Part shown: positions 1 to 5,901 of the stretch, in pieces
Layout of the letters: each line of letters begins with the position of its first letter
How positions within the stretch are numbered: position 1 is the first letter of the stretch
NCBI GenBank assembly: GCA_938018045.1
Contig: CALIIP010000186.1
Span: 1 to 16,952 of the forward strand
Reading direction: 5' to 3'
Source: an uncultured Flavobacteriaceae bacterium
GTDB taxonomy: Bacteria > Bacteroidota > Bacteroidia > Flavobacteriales > Flavobacteriaceae
Length of the DNA: 16,952 nucleotides
Position numbers and translations under genes: made by a program
Notes under the pieces: generated by a model
Databases searched by the model: none
The model's input: only the letters and a program-made list of their open reading frames with translations
What the model was told of the DNA's origin: nothing

Positions 1-741
1 AAAGCGTTGAAAGGTGTTGATACCATTATTCATCTTGCCGGTTCTACAATATCAGAAAAATGGACAAAAACAGTTAAAAAAGGTATTTATTCTAGCCGAA
101 TTGACACTGCAAATCTTATTCTAGAAAAGTTGAAAGAACATAAATTGACTATTGATACATTTATTTCGGCTTCTGCGATTGGTTATTATGGAACTAAAAC
201 TAGCGAACAAATTTTTGATGAAGAAAGTCCAAACGGAAATGATTTTTTAAGTGATGTTTGTGATAAATGGGAAAAATCAGCGCATAACTTTAAAACTAAT
301 AATATTGCAAATAGAGTTGCGATTGTTAGAGTCGGAATTATTCTTGCAAAAAATGATGGAGCACTTAAAAAAATTGTGCAGCCTATAAAACTTGGTGCTG
401 GTTCTGGAGTTGGAACAGGAGAGCAATATATGCCTTGGATTCATATTCAAGATTTGTCAAATATTTTTCGCCATATTTTAATTAACAAAGAATTAGAAGG
501 AGTTTTTAACGGCGTTGCTCCAGAGCATATTTCAAACAACCAAATCACCAAAAATATTGCTGAAATAATAAATCGCCCTTTATTATTGCCAAACGTTCCT
601 AAGTTTGCAATCAAACTATTATTCGGAGAAATGAGTTCTATATTATTGAATGGAAGCCGTGTTTCATCAGAAAAAATTAAAAAAACTGGTTTTGAATTTC
701 AATATGGTAAATTGGATGATGCGCTGAAAGACATCTTATAG
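1..741 (+). CDS. TIGR01777-family NAD(P)-dependent epimerase/SDR protein, 5' partial
   Basis: The reading frame is open from the first base, so the start lies upstream; about 246 residues are visible of a family usually near 300. The missing part should hold the N-terminal GxxGxxG dinucleotide-binding motif. Visible motifs are the IIHLAG strand after the Rossmann helix, the SASAIGYYG active-site stretch (about residues 56-64, holding the Ser and Tyr of the extended short-chain dehydrogenase fold), the MPWIHIQDL segment, and a C-terminal DUF1731-type domain (about the last 50 residues, PNVPKFAIKLLFGE onward). This domain order is that of the YfcH/SulA-like TIGR01777 family. Its true substrate is not established, and names such as 'cell division inhibitor' are historical. 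It is probably a cytosolic oxidoreductase or epimerase. It converges on ung, with 12 bases between the stop codons and no clear terminator hairpin. Confidence 0.9.
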   Translation, partial: KALKGVDTIIHLAGSTISEKWTKTVKKGIYSSRIDTANLILEKLKEHKLTIDTFISASAIGYYGTKTSEQIFDEESPNGNDFLSDVCDKWEKSAHNFKTNNIANRVAIVRVGIILAKNDGALKKIVQPIKLGAGSGVGTGEQYMPWIHIQDLSNIFRHILINKELEGVFNGVAPEHISNNQITKNIAEIINRPLLLPNVPKFAIKLLFGEMSSILLNGSRVSSEKIKKTGFEFQYGKLDDALKDIL

Positions 742-753
742 CAAAAGAATTAA

Positions 754-1419
754 TTACCAAATAATAGTATTTAAACCTTTCTCAGATAGATATTTATTCG
801 ATTCGCTAAAGTGTTTATTTCCAAACCAATACCCACGGTTTGCGCTTAAAGGAGAAGGATGTCCGCTCTCAAGAACACAATGTTTTTTTTTATCGATTTT
901 ATTACCTTTTTTCTTTGCAAATCCTCCCCAAAGTAAGAAAACGATATCTTTTTTATTTTCTGAAATAGTTTGAATTACAGCATCTGTAAATTGTTCCCAA
1001 CCATTCTTTTGATGACTTCCTGCATCGTGTGCACGAACAGTCAAAGTTGCGTTGAGTAACAAAACTCCTTGTTTTGCCCAACGATCTAGATTACCACTTT
1101 CTGGAGTTGGTTTCCCTAAATCTGTTTCAATTTCTTTAAATATATTTTTGAGTGAAGGCGGATGCTTCATTCCGTCATTTACAGAAAAGCACAATCCATT
1201 TGCTTGTCCGTTATCATGATATGGATCTTGCCCAATAATTACTACTTTCAAGTCATCAAACGAACAGAAATCAAAAGCAGAAAATAGTTGATTTTCTGGC
1301 GGAAAACATTGATGTTCATTATATTCTGACCTCACAAAAGTCATTAAATCCTTGAAATATGGCTTTTCAAATTCTTTCTGTAAGATTGGTTTCCAACTTT
1401 CGGTTATTTTTTGGTTCAT
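754..1419 (-). CDS. ung: Uracil-DNA glycosylase, family 1
   Basis: The 221-residue protein removes uracil from DNA (from cytosine deamination or dUMP incorporation), starting base-excision repair in the cytosol. Family-1 motifs are all present: GQDPYHD at residues 63-69 with the water-activating Asp65, the LLNATLTVR strand near 121-129, LLWGGFAKKKG near 162-172, and HPSPLS at 187-192 with catalytic His187, matching the position of His187 in the E. coli enzyme. The length is normal and the gene looks intact. The start ATG at 1419-1417 fits the family N-terminus. Immediately upstream, 13 bases before the ATG, lies one arm of a 29-bp hairpin repeat, so the native upstream region may have been displaced by the GIY-YIG cassette. 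Ung may now depend on transcription reading through from that gene. Confidence 0.98.
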   Translation of the reverse strand: MNQKITESWKPILQKEFEKPYFKDLMTFVRSEYNEHQCFPPENQLFSAFDFCSFDDLKVVIIGQDPYHDNGQANGLCFSVNDGMKHPPSLKNIFKEIETDLGKPTPESGNLDRWAKQGVLLLNATLTVRAHDAGSHQKNGWEQFTDAVIQTISENKKDIVFLLWGGFAKKKGNKIDKKKHCVLESGHPSPLSANRGYWFGNKHFSESNKYLSEKGLNTIIW

Positions 1420-1432
1420 ATTGCTTTTATTT

Positions 1433-1461
1433 TGTCATTCCTGCGAAGGCAGGAATCCATA
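1433..1461 (-). repeat. Left arm of 29-bp inverted repeat, itself a hairpin
   Basis: This arm is an exact reverse complement of 1790-1818. Its core is a perfect 8-bp stem, ATTCCTGC (1437-1444) pairing with GCAGGAAT (1449-1456) around a GAAG loop. It abuts the stop codon of the GIY-YIG gene (1464-1462) and ends 13 bases before the ung ATG. No run of T follows on either strand, so it does not look like an intrinsic terminator. It is much more GC-rich than the surrounding DNA, which suggests a mobile palindromic repeat. Confidence 0.9.
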
Positions 1462-1776
1462 CTAATCTGTTAAAATATTATCATACCAATCATTAGCAAG
1501 GTCAAGCAAACGTAAATTATCCTCTTCAATTAATTTAATTTTCCAATCTCTTTTCCATTTTTTTAAATTCTTTTCTCTAACTATTGCTTCATCAATATTT
1601 TGAAAAGTTTCAAAATACACTAATCTGGAAACACCATATCTTTTAGTAAAACTACTCTTAATTCCAATTTTATGCTCATAAACTCTTCTTTGCAAGTCAT
1701 TTGTCATACCAATATATAAAGTTCCTCGAATCTTACTTGCCAAGATATAAACATAGTATTGATGGACTGTTTTCAT
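1462..1776 (-). CDS. Stand-alone GIY-YIG nuclease domain protein
   Basis: The 104-residue protein is almost entirely one GIY-YIG endonuclease domain of the small YhbQ/UPF0213-like class, often annotated as 'excinuclease subunit C-like'. Visible elements are the first strand YYVYIL (residues 7-12), GTLYIG (18-23), the arginine pair R30-R31 with E34-H35 in the LQRRVYEH helix, and Glu68 in the IVREKNLKKW helix, which matches the metal-binding catalytic glutamate. All key residues are present, so it should be able to cut DNA, although the substrates of this class are poorly known. The C-terminus (KLIEEDNLRLLDLANDWYDN) is a short acidic helix. It points the same way as ung. It is flanked by hairpin repeats: one arm ends 13 bases before its ATG, and the other begins at its stop codon. 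Confidence 0.93.
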   Translation of the reverse strand: MKTVHQYYVYILASKIRGTLYIGMTNDLQRRVYEHKIGIKSSFTKRYGVSRLVYFETFQNIDEAIVREKNLKKWKRDWKIKLIEEDNLRLLDLANDWYDNILTD

Positions 1777-1789
1777 TTATTTTCTTGTT

Positions 1790-1818
1790 TATGGATTCCT
1801 GCCTTCGCAGGAATGACA
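1790..1818 (+). repeat. Right arm of 29-bp inverted repeat, itself a hairpin
   Basis: This is the exact reverse complement of 1433-1461. The stem ATTCCTGC (1795-1802) pairs with GCAGGAAT (1807-1814) around a CTTC loop. It lies 13 bases upstream of the GIY-YIG start codon, so it would fall in that gene's leader RNA. The second arm stands at the identical 13-base distance before the ung start. Confidence 0.9.
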
Positions 1819-1874
1819 TTAGAACATAATAATTAGAACCTTTTTAAATATTCTAATTACTTTTACATCCGATT

Positions 1875-1882
1875 CAAAGATA
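1875..1882 (-). promoter_or_regulatory. Possible -7 box for GIY-YIG/ung transcription
   Basis: Read on the minus strand the sequence is TATCTTTG, an exact match to the Bacteroidota -7 consensus TAnnTTTG. It would start RNA near 1870, giving a leader that contains the right hairpin before the GIY-YIG gene. A minus-strand TTG lies 15 bases further upstream, shorter than the usual spacing of about 19, so the match is incomplete. It may be the original ung promoter from before the cassette arrived. Confidence 0.35.
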
Positions 1883-1887
1883 CAATT

Positions 1888-4092
1888 TTGGCAATAACAA
1901 TATCAGAAAAAACATTAAACGATTTAGAGTTTGACACTATTTTACAACGTGTTGAAACTTTCTGTGTTTCTGATTTAGGCAGAAAGGCTTCGCAAAATAT
2001 AAAGCCATTTCTTAAAAATGAAATTTTATTTGCTGAACTCAAAAAAGTAGACGAATATTTGACTTCGTTTGCCAATGATAATCGTATTCCAAACCATTCT
2101 TTTGATGATATTTCAAAGGAAATAAGTTTATTAGATATTGAAAATAGCTATTTAAATCCAGAAGGTTTCCTCAAGGTTTTAAATATATCAGAAACTGTTA
2201 ATGAACAATTGAAATTTCTTAAAAAATTTAAAGAAATTTACCCAATTTTATTTCAACATTCTCAAGAAGTTGAATTCACAACGATGCATATTGATAGCAT
2301 CAAAAAAATAATAACTTCGTTTGGTGAAGTTGATGATAAAGCATCACCGAATTTGAAACAAATACGCAAAGAAATTACTCGCACACGTAGTCAGATAAAC
2401 GAGAGTTTTAGCAGAGCACTAAGTAAATTTCACAGTGCAGGATATTTAGATGATATTCGAGAATCTGTTGTTGAAAATCAACGTGTTTTGGCTGTAAAGT
2501 CAATGTATAGAAAGAAAATAAAAGGCGCTCTTTTAGGAACTTCTAAAACAGGAAGTATCACATATATTGCTCCTCAAGCAACTTTACAATATACACGTGA
2601 ATTAGAAAATTTAATCTTTGAAGAAAAGCAAGAAGTTATTTTAATTCTAAAAATGCTTACTGATGAATTACGAATTTTCAAGCCGCTTTTAGTTCAATAT
2701 CAAACATATCTTACAGATTTAGATTTGATTGGCGCAAAAGCAAAATATGCACATCAAATCAATGCAATTTTACCAAAAATCACTACTGACAAGAAAGTAT
2801 ATTTTAAGAACGCCTTCCATCCTATTCTATTAGAAAAAAATAAGGAGAATAAACTCAAAACTATTCCTCAAACTTTAGAACTGAACGAGCAGCAACAAAT
2901 CATCGTGATTTCTGGTCCAAATGCTGGAGGAAAAAGTATCACACTTAAAACAATTGGTTTATTACAAGTGATGATTCAAAGCGGAATTCTAATTCCTGTT
3001 GATGAGAAAAGTAGCACAACAATTTTTGATAGAGTTCTTACGGATATTGGCGACAATCAATCTATTGAAAACCAACTAAGTACTTATAGTTATCGTTTAA
3101 AAAATATGCGCCAGTTTTTAAAGAAATGTAACGACAAAACACTTTTCCTTATTGATGAATTTGGTACTGGATCTGATCCTGAACTTGGTGGTGCTTTGGC
3201 AGAAATTTTCTTAGAAGAATTTTATGAGAAAAAAGCCTTCGGAATTATTACAACGCATTATGCAAACCTTAAAGTTTTAGCCAACGAATTAGAGAACGTA
3301 GCCAATGCTAATATGCAGTTTGATGAACGCAGTTTAGAGCCACTTTTTAAACTTTTTATTGGTCAAGCTGGAAGCTCATTTACTTTTGAAGTAGCGCAAA
3401 AAAATGGTATTCCATATAGTTTAATCAATCGTGCAAAAAAGAAAGTAGAAGGAGAAAAAATACGTCTAGATAAAACGATATCAAAACTTCAAAAAGAAAG
3501 AAATAAACTTCAAAAAACATCTGAAGGCCTTGAAAAAGAGCAAGATAAAGCAAAAGAGCATTCAGAAAATTTATCAGAAAAGCAAGATAAAATACAGCAT
3601 AAACTTGAACTTTTTCAAGAGTTATATGATACCAATCAACGAATGTTGGTTACTGGAAGAAAAATAAATGAATTGGCAAATAAGTTTTTTCAGACAAACA
3701 ATAAAAAAGAATTAATTGCTGAATTCACAAAATGGGCAACAATTGAACGTGCAAAGTATCTGAAGAAAAATCCACCAATAAAGAAAACGAAATCAGAAAA
3801 GAAAAAAATTAAAGTTGTTGCTAAAGAGAAAAAAGCAACATTCGAAAAGATTGAAAAAGAGATTCTCGTAAAAGTTGAAGAAGTACGAGAAGTGAAAAAA
3901 GAAATCGCTAAAAAAATAGAGAAACAAAAATCAGACTATATTTTTAAACCAAATGATAAAGTCCGTTTAATAGATGGTACATCGACCGGAACTATTGAAA
4001 AAGTTGAAAAAAATATTGCTACTATCAACTATGGTTTTCTTACTACAAAAGCCAATATCAATAAATTAGAATTGGTACAAGCAGCGAAGTAA
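1888..4092 (+). CDS. mutS2: MutS2-family ATPase/nuclease lacking the Smr domain
   Basis: The 734-residue protein belongs to the MutS2 branch, which acts on recombination intermediates or stalled ribosomes rather than on mismatches. The N-terminal lever/clamp region is followed by the MutS-type ATPase: Walker A GPNAGGKS (residues 343-350), Walker B LIDEFGTGSDP (about 421-431) and ITTHYANLK with His457. A very charged coiled coil (about 508-590) and a Lys/Glu-rich stretch follow. The protein ends in a small beta domain (about 688-730, PNDKVRLIDGTSTGTIEKV). The C-terminal Smr nuclease domain of the B. subtilis protein (785 residues) is absent; the stop directly follows the beta domain. The start appears to be TTG (1888-1890): no ATG or GTG lies between it and the in-frame TAG at 1834-1836, and AITISEKTLNDLEF fits the family's beginning. 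The stop abuts that of the convergent 75-residue gene. Confidence 0.93.
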   Translation: MAITISEKTLNDLEFDTILQRVETFCVSDLGRKASQNIKPFLKNEILFAELKKVDEYLTSFANDNRIPNHSFDDISKEISLLDIENSYLNPEGFLKVLNISETVNEQLKFLKKFKEIYPILFQHSQEVEFTTMHIDSIKKIITSFGEVDDKASPNLKQIRKEITRTRSQINESFSRALSKFHSAGYLDDIRESVVENQRVLAVKSMYRKKIKGALLGTSKTGSITYIAPQATLQYTRELENLIFEEKQEVILILKMLTDELRIFKPLLVQYQTYLTDLDLIGAKAKYAHQINAILPKITTDKKVYFKNAFHPILLEKNKENKLKTIPQTLELNEQQQIIVISGPNAGGKSITLKTIGLLQVMIQSGILIPVDEKSSTTIFDRVLTDIGDNQSIENQLSTYSYRLKNMRQFLKKCNDKTLFLIDEFGTGSDPELGGALAEIFLEEFYEKKAFGIITTHYANLKVLANELENVANANMQFDERSLEPLFKLFIGQAGSSFTFEVAQKNGIPYSLINRAKKKVEGEKIRLDKTISKLQKERNKLQKTSEGLEKEQDKAKEHSENLSEKQDKIQHKLELFQELYDTNQRMLVTGRKINELANKFFQTNNKKELIAEFTKWATIERAKYLKKNPPIKKTKSEKKKIKVVAKEKKATFEKIEKEILVKVEEVREVKKEIAKKIEKQKSDYIFKPNDKVRLIDGTSTGTIEKVEKNIATINYGFLTTKANINKLELVQAAK

Positions 4093-4320
4093 TTATTCTT
4101 GAAATTGTTCCATTTCACGATCATAAAAAGCACTTGCTTCTTCAATCAATGTTGCAACTTGTATTGATAGTTCCTCTTCGTCTGTTCGCTCTAAGGATTC
4201 AAACCATTCAATTTCATCATCTACCAAATTGATAATAAATCGTGGATATTCTGTGTGAATAATATAGATTGCATCTTGATGATCTGAATTATCACCCATT
4301 AAATATTTAGGTAGTTCCAT
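4093..4320 (-). CDS. Conserved hypothetical acidic 75-residue protein
   Basis: I do not know a function for this gene. The product is 75 residues and very acidic (about 21 Asp/Glu against 4 Lys/Arg), with no signal peptide, membrane segment or cysteine, so it is probably cytosolic. It begins MELPKYLMGDN, has a hydrophobic core AIYIIHTEYPRFIINLV (17-33) that looks like two beta strands, and ends in an acidic helix. Its ATG (4320-4318) overlaps the last 14 bases of the MATE transporter gene upstream, so translation is probably coupled. I believe similar small proteins occur beside MATE genes in other Flavobacteriaceae, but that is recollection rather than a search result. Its stop codon touches that of mutS2 with no gap. 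Confidence 0.8.
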   Translation of the reverse strand: MELPKYLMGDNSDHQDAIYIIHTEYPRFIINLVDDEIEWFESLERTDEEELSIQVATLIEEASAFYDREMEQFQE

Positions 4321-5692
4321 GTTTTTTTATAATTAGTTTGTTTGTTAAATAATTGAATCGCAAAGATAGTAATATTGCGGCAACTGTAAGCCCTGCCAAT
4401 AAACCAAGCCAGATTCCAAAACTACCATAGCGTTCTGGTTGCCCTAAGTAATAACTCACAGGGAAACCTATCATCCAATAAGAAACAAATGTCATTATTG
4501 TTGGAATCTTAACGTCTTGTAATCCTCGAAGCGCACCCAAAACCACCACTTGAATTCCGTCAGAAATTTGAAAAATTGCGGCTGCAAGTAATAGTTTTGT
4601 TGCAATTGCAATTACTTCTGTATTGTCTATAAAATTGGCTGTATCATTTAAATCAAGATATAATGTTGGTAAGAAATCTCTAAATACAAGGAAAATTATT
4701 GCAAAGAAAATATCAAGTAAAATGACAAGAAAAAAGATAGAGAATGCAATTCTTCGTAACTCTTTAAAATTTTGTAGTCCTTTCTGATTTCCAACACGTA
4801 TTGTTGCTGCAACTCCTAATCCCATTGCAACCATAAAGGTCATTGAAGACAAGTTTAATGCAATCTGATTTGCAGCTTGTGCATTTTTCCCTAGCGTTCC
4901 ACTCAACCAAATTGCAGCAGTAAAAATAGCAACTTCAAATAGCATTTGCATGGCACTTGGGAAACCCAAACTCAATATTTTTTTAATCACAACACTGTCT
5001 AAAACAAATAATTTTATATTGCTTACCAATGCTTTTGACTTCTCTTTTCCTCTCAACAACCACCATAAATATAATAACATTGTAAAACGAGAAACTAAAG
5101 TTCCATAAGCTGCACCAATGATTCCCATTTCAGGAAAACCAAATTTCCCAAAGATTAAGATATAGTTTAGTATTACGTTTACAACATTGGCAATCAAAGT
5201 TGCATACATTGGATAACGTGTCATTGATAAACCGTCTGCAAATTGTTTAAATCCTTGAAAGACAATTAAAGGAAATAATGAGAATGCAACTAAATTTAAA
5301 TACGGAATTGCTAATTCTACCACTTCTTCTGGCTGATCCATAGAATACATTAGCGGTTTGGCGAGTAATACTCCCAAAAAAACCAACAATCCTAAAACAG
5401 TACATAAAAACAAGCCGTTTTTAAAAACTGACTTTGCTTTTACAGCATCATTTTCTGTATCAGCTTCAGCAGTTAAAGAGGTAATTGCAGTTGAGAAACC
5501 AATTCCTAAAGACATACCAACAAACACAAAACTGTTACCAAGAGATACAGCTGCAAGGTGTGCTGGACCTAATTGACCAACCATTATATTATCTATAAAA
5601 CCAACAAAAGTATGACCTAACAGCCCCATAATTACTGGCGCTGATAATTTTAAGTTTGCTTTAAATTCTGATGTGTAATTACTTAAATTCAA
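4307..5692 (-). CDS. MATE family multidrug efflux transporter
   Basis: The 461-residue inner-membrane protein has about 12 hydrophobic segments in two related halves, as expected for MATE antiporters, which export cationic drugs or metabolites using a Na+ or H+ gradient. Characteristic stretches are PVIMGLLGHTFVGFIDNIMVGQLG (helix 1 and loop, about residues 20-43), LAAVSLGNSFVF and GFKQFADGLS in the first half, and the matching SAMQMLFEVAIF and NQIALNLSSM in the second. Length is normal; the substrate cannot be told from sequence. The start appears to be TTG (5692-5690): an in-frame TAA lies two codons upstream, the next ATG (residue 22) is inside helix 1, and NLSNYTSEF resembles the family N-terminus. 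The 3' end overlaps the 75-residue gene by 14 bases. It is divergent from katG. Confidence 0.94.
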   Translation of the reverse strand: MNLSNYTSEFKANLKLSAPVIMGLLGHTFVGFIDNIMVGQLGPAHLAAVSLGNSFVFVGMSLGIGFSTAITSLTAEADTENDAVKAKSVFKNGLFLCTVLGLLVFLGVLLAKPLMYSMDQPEEVVELAIPYLNLVAFSLFPLIVFQGFKQFADGLSMTRYPMYATLIANVVNVILNYILIFGKFGFPEMGIIGAAYGTLVSRFTMLLYLWWLLRGKEKSKALVSNIKLFVLDSVVIKKILSLGFPSAMQMLFEVAIFTAAIWLSGTLGKNAQAANQIALNLSSMTFMVAMGLGVAATIRVGNQKGLQNFKELRRIAFSIFFLVILLDIFFAIIFLVFRDFLPTLYLDLNDTANFIDNTEVIAIATKLLLAAAIFQISDGIQVVVLGALRGLQDVKIPTIMTFVSYWMIGFPVSYYLGQPERYGSFGIWLGLLAGLTVAAILLSLRFNYLTNKLIIKKHGTT

Positions 5693-5700
5693 TGGTTAGT

Positions 5701-5729
5701 CTTAGAATTGGCGAAGTTACAATTCTAAG
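5701..5729. promoter_or_regulatory. Palindrome and possible promoter upstream of MATE gene
   Basis: A perfect 10-bp inverted repeat, CTTAGAATTG (5701-5710) and CAATTCTAAG (5720-5729), with a 9-base centre begins 8 bases upstream of the MATE start codon. Its centre contains, on the minus strand, TAACTTCG (5719-5712), one base off the TAnnTTTG -7 consensus. A repressor binding this palindrome would cover the promoter, which fits a drug-pump gene, but no regulator gene is seen nearby. It could also simply be a leader-RNA hairpin. Confidence 0.4.
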
Positions 5730-5795
5730 TTTATTATATTGAGAAAAAAAATGGTTTGTTGTAAAATTACTAATATACTTTCATCTTCAACCAAC

Positions 5796-5810
5796 ATAGA
5801 CATTCTCTAT
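5796..5810. promoter_or_regulatory. OxyR-like half site upstream of katG
   Basis: ATAG, seven bases, CTAT is the tetranucleotide skeleton of one OxyR half site. It lies about 53 bases upstream of the katG -7 box, where an activator could act. The inner T and A of the consensus do not match, and no second half site follows at the expected spacing, so chance in AT-rich DNA is a real possibility. Confidence 0.25.
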
Positions 5811-5862
5811 AAAGAAATAAAAATATACAATCTACATTTATATAATTCCGTTGAAAAATGTT

Positions 5863-5870
5863 TAAATTTG
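5863..5870 (+). promoter_or_regulatory. -7 promoter box of katG
   Basis: TAAATTTG matches the Bacteroidota -7 consensus TAnnTTTG and would start RNA near 5876, about 26 bases before the katG ATG. A weak TTTA (5837-5840) sits at roughly the -33 distance; no perfect TTTG is present there. Confidence 0.5.
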
Positions 5871-5901
5871 TAAACGAATTTTACTTAAATCAATAAATAG
5901 T

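Larger units (their letters stand above)
1433..1818 (-). mobile_element. Candidate hairpin-flanked GIY-YIG cassette
   Basis: A 386-bp unit consists of one GIY-YIG nuclease gene bracketed by perfect 29-bp inverted repeats at 1433-1461 and 1790-1818. Each repeat is an internal hairpin with an 8-bp stem and 4-base loop. The arrangement resembles a REP/RAYT unit, a nuclease gene bracketed by palindromes, but with a GIY-YIG enzyme in place of a Y1 transposase. I see no target-site duplication beyond chance (TT), and mobility is inference only. The unit sits between two repair genes, ung and mutS2. Confidence 0.4.

Noticed and set aside
1433..1461. Hairpin arm as an intrinsic terminator for GIY-YIG
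   Set aside because: No T tract follows the stem on either strand, and an identical inverted arm exists upstream of the gene, so a repeat is the better reading.
1425..1826. Target-site duplication around the GIY-YIG cassette
   Set aside because: The flanking bases share only TT, no more than chance in AT-rich DNA.
1863..2075. Minus-strand 70-codon open frame opposite the start of mutS2
   Set aside because: It is entirely antisense to mutS2 apart from its tail, has no recognisable motif, and its composition follows the opposite strand's codons.
5358..5576. Plus-strand 72-codon open frame inside the MATE gene
   Set aside because: It is the reverse strand of well-supported transporter coding sequence and has no family features.
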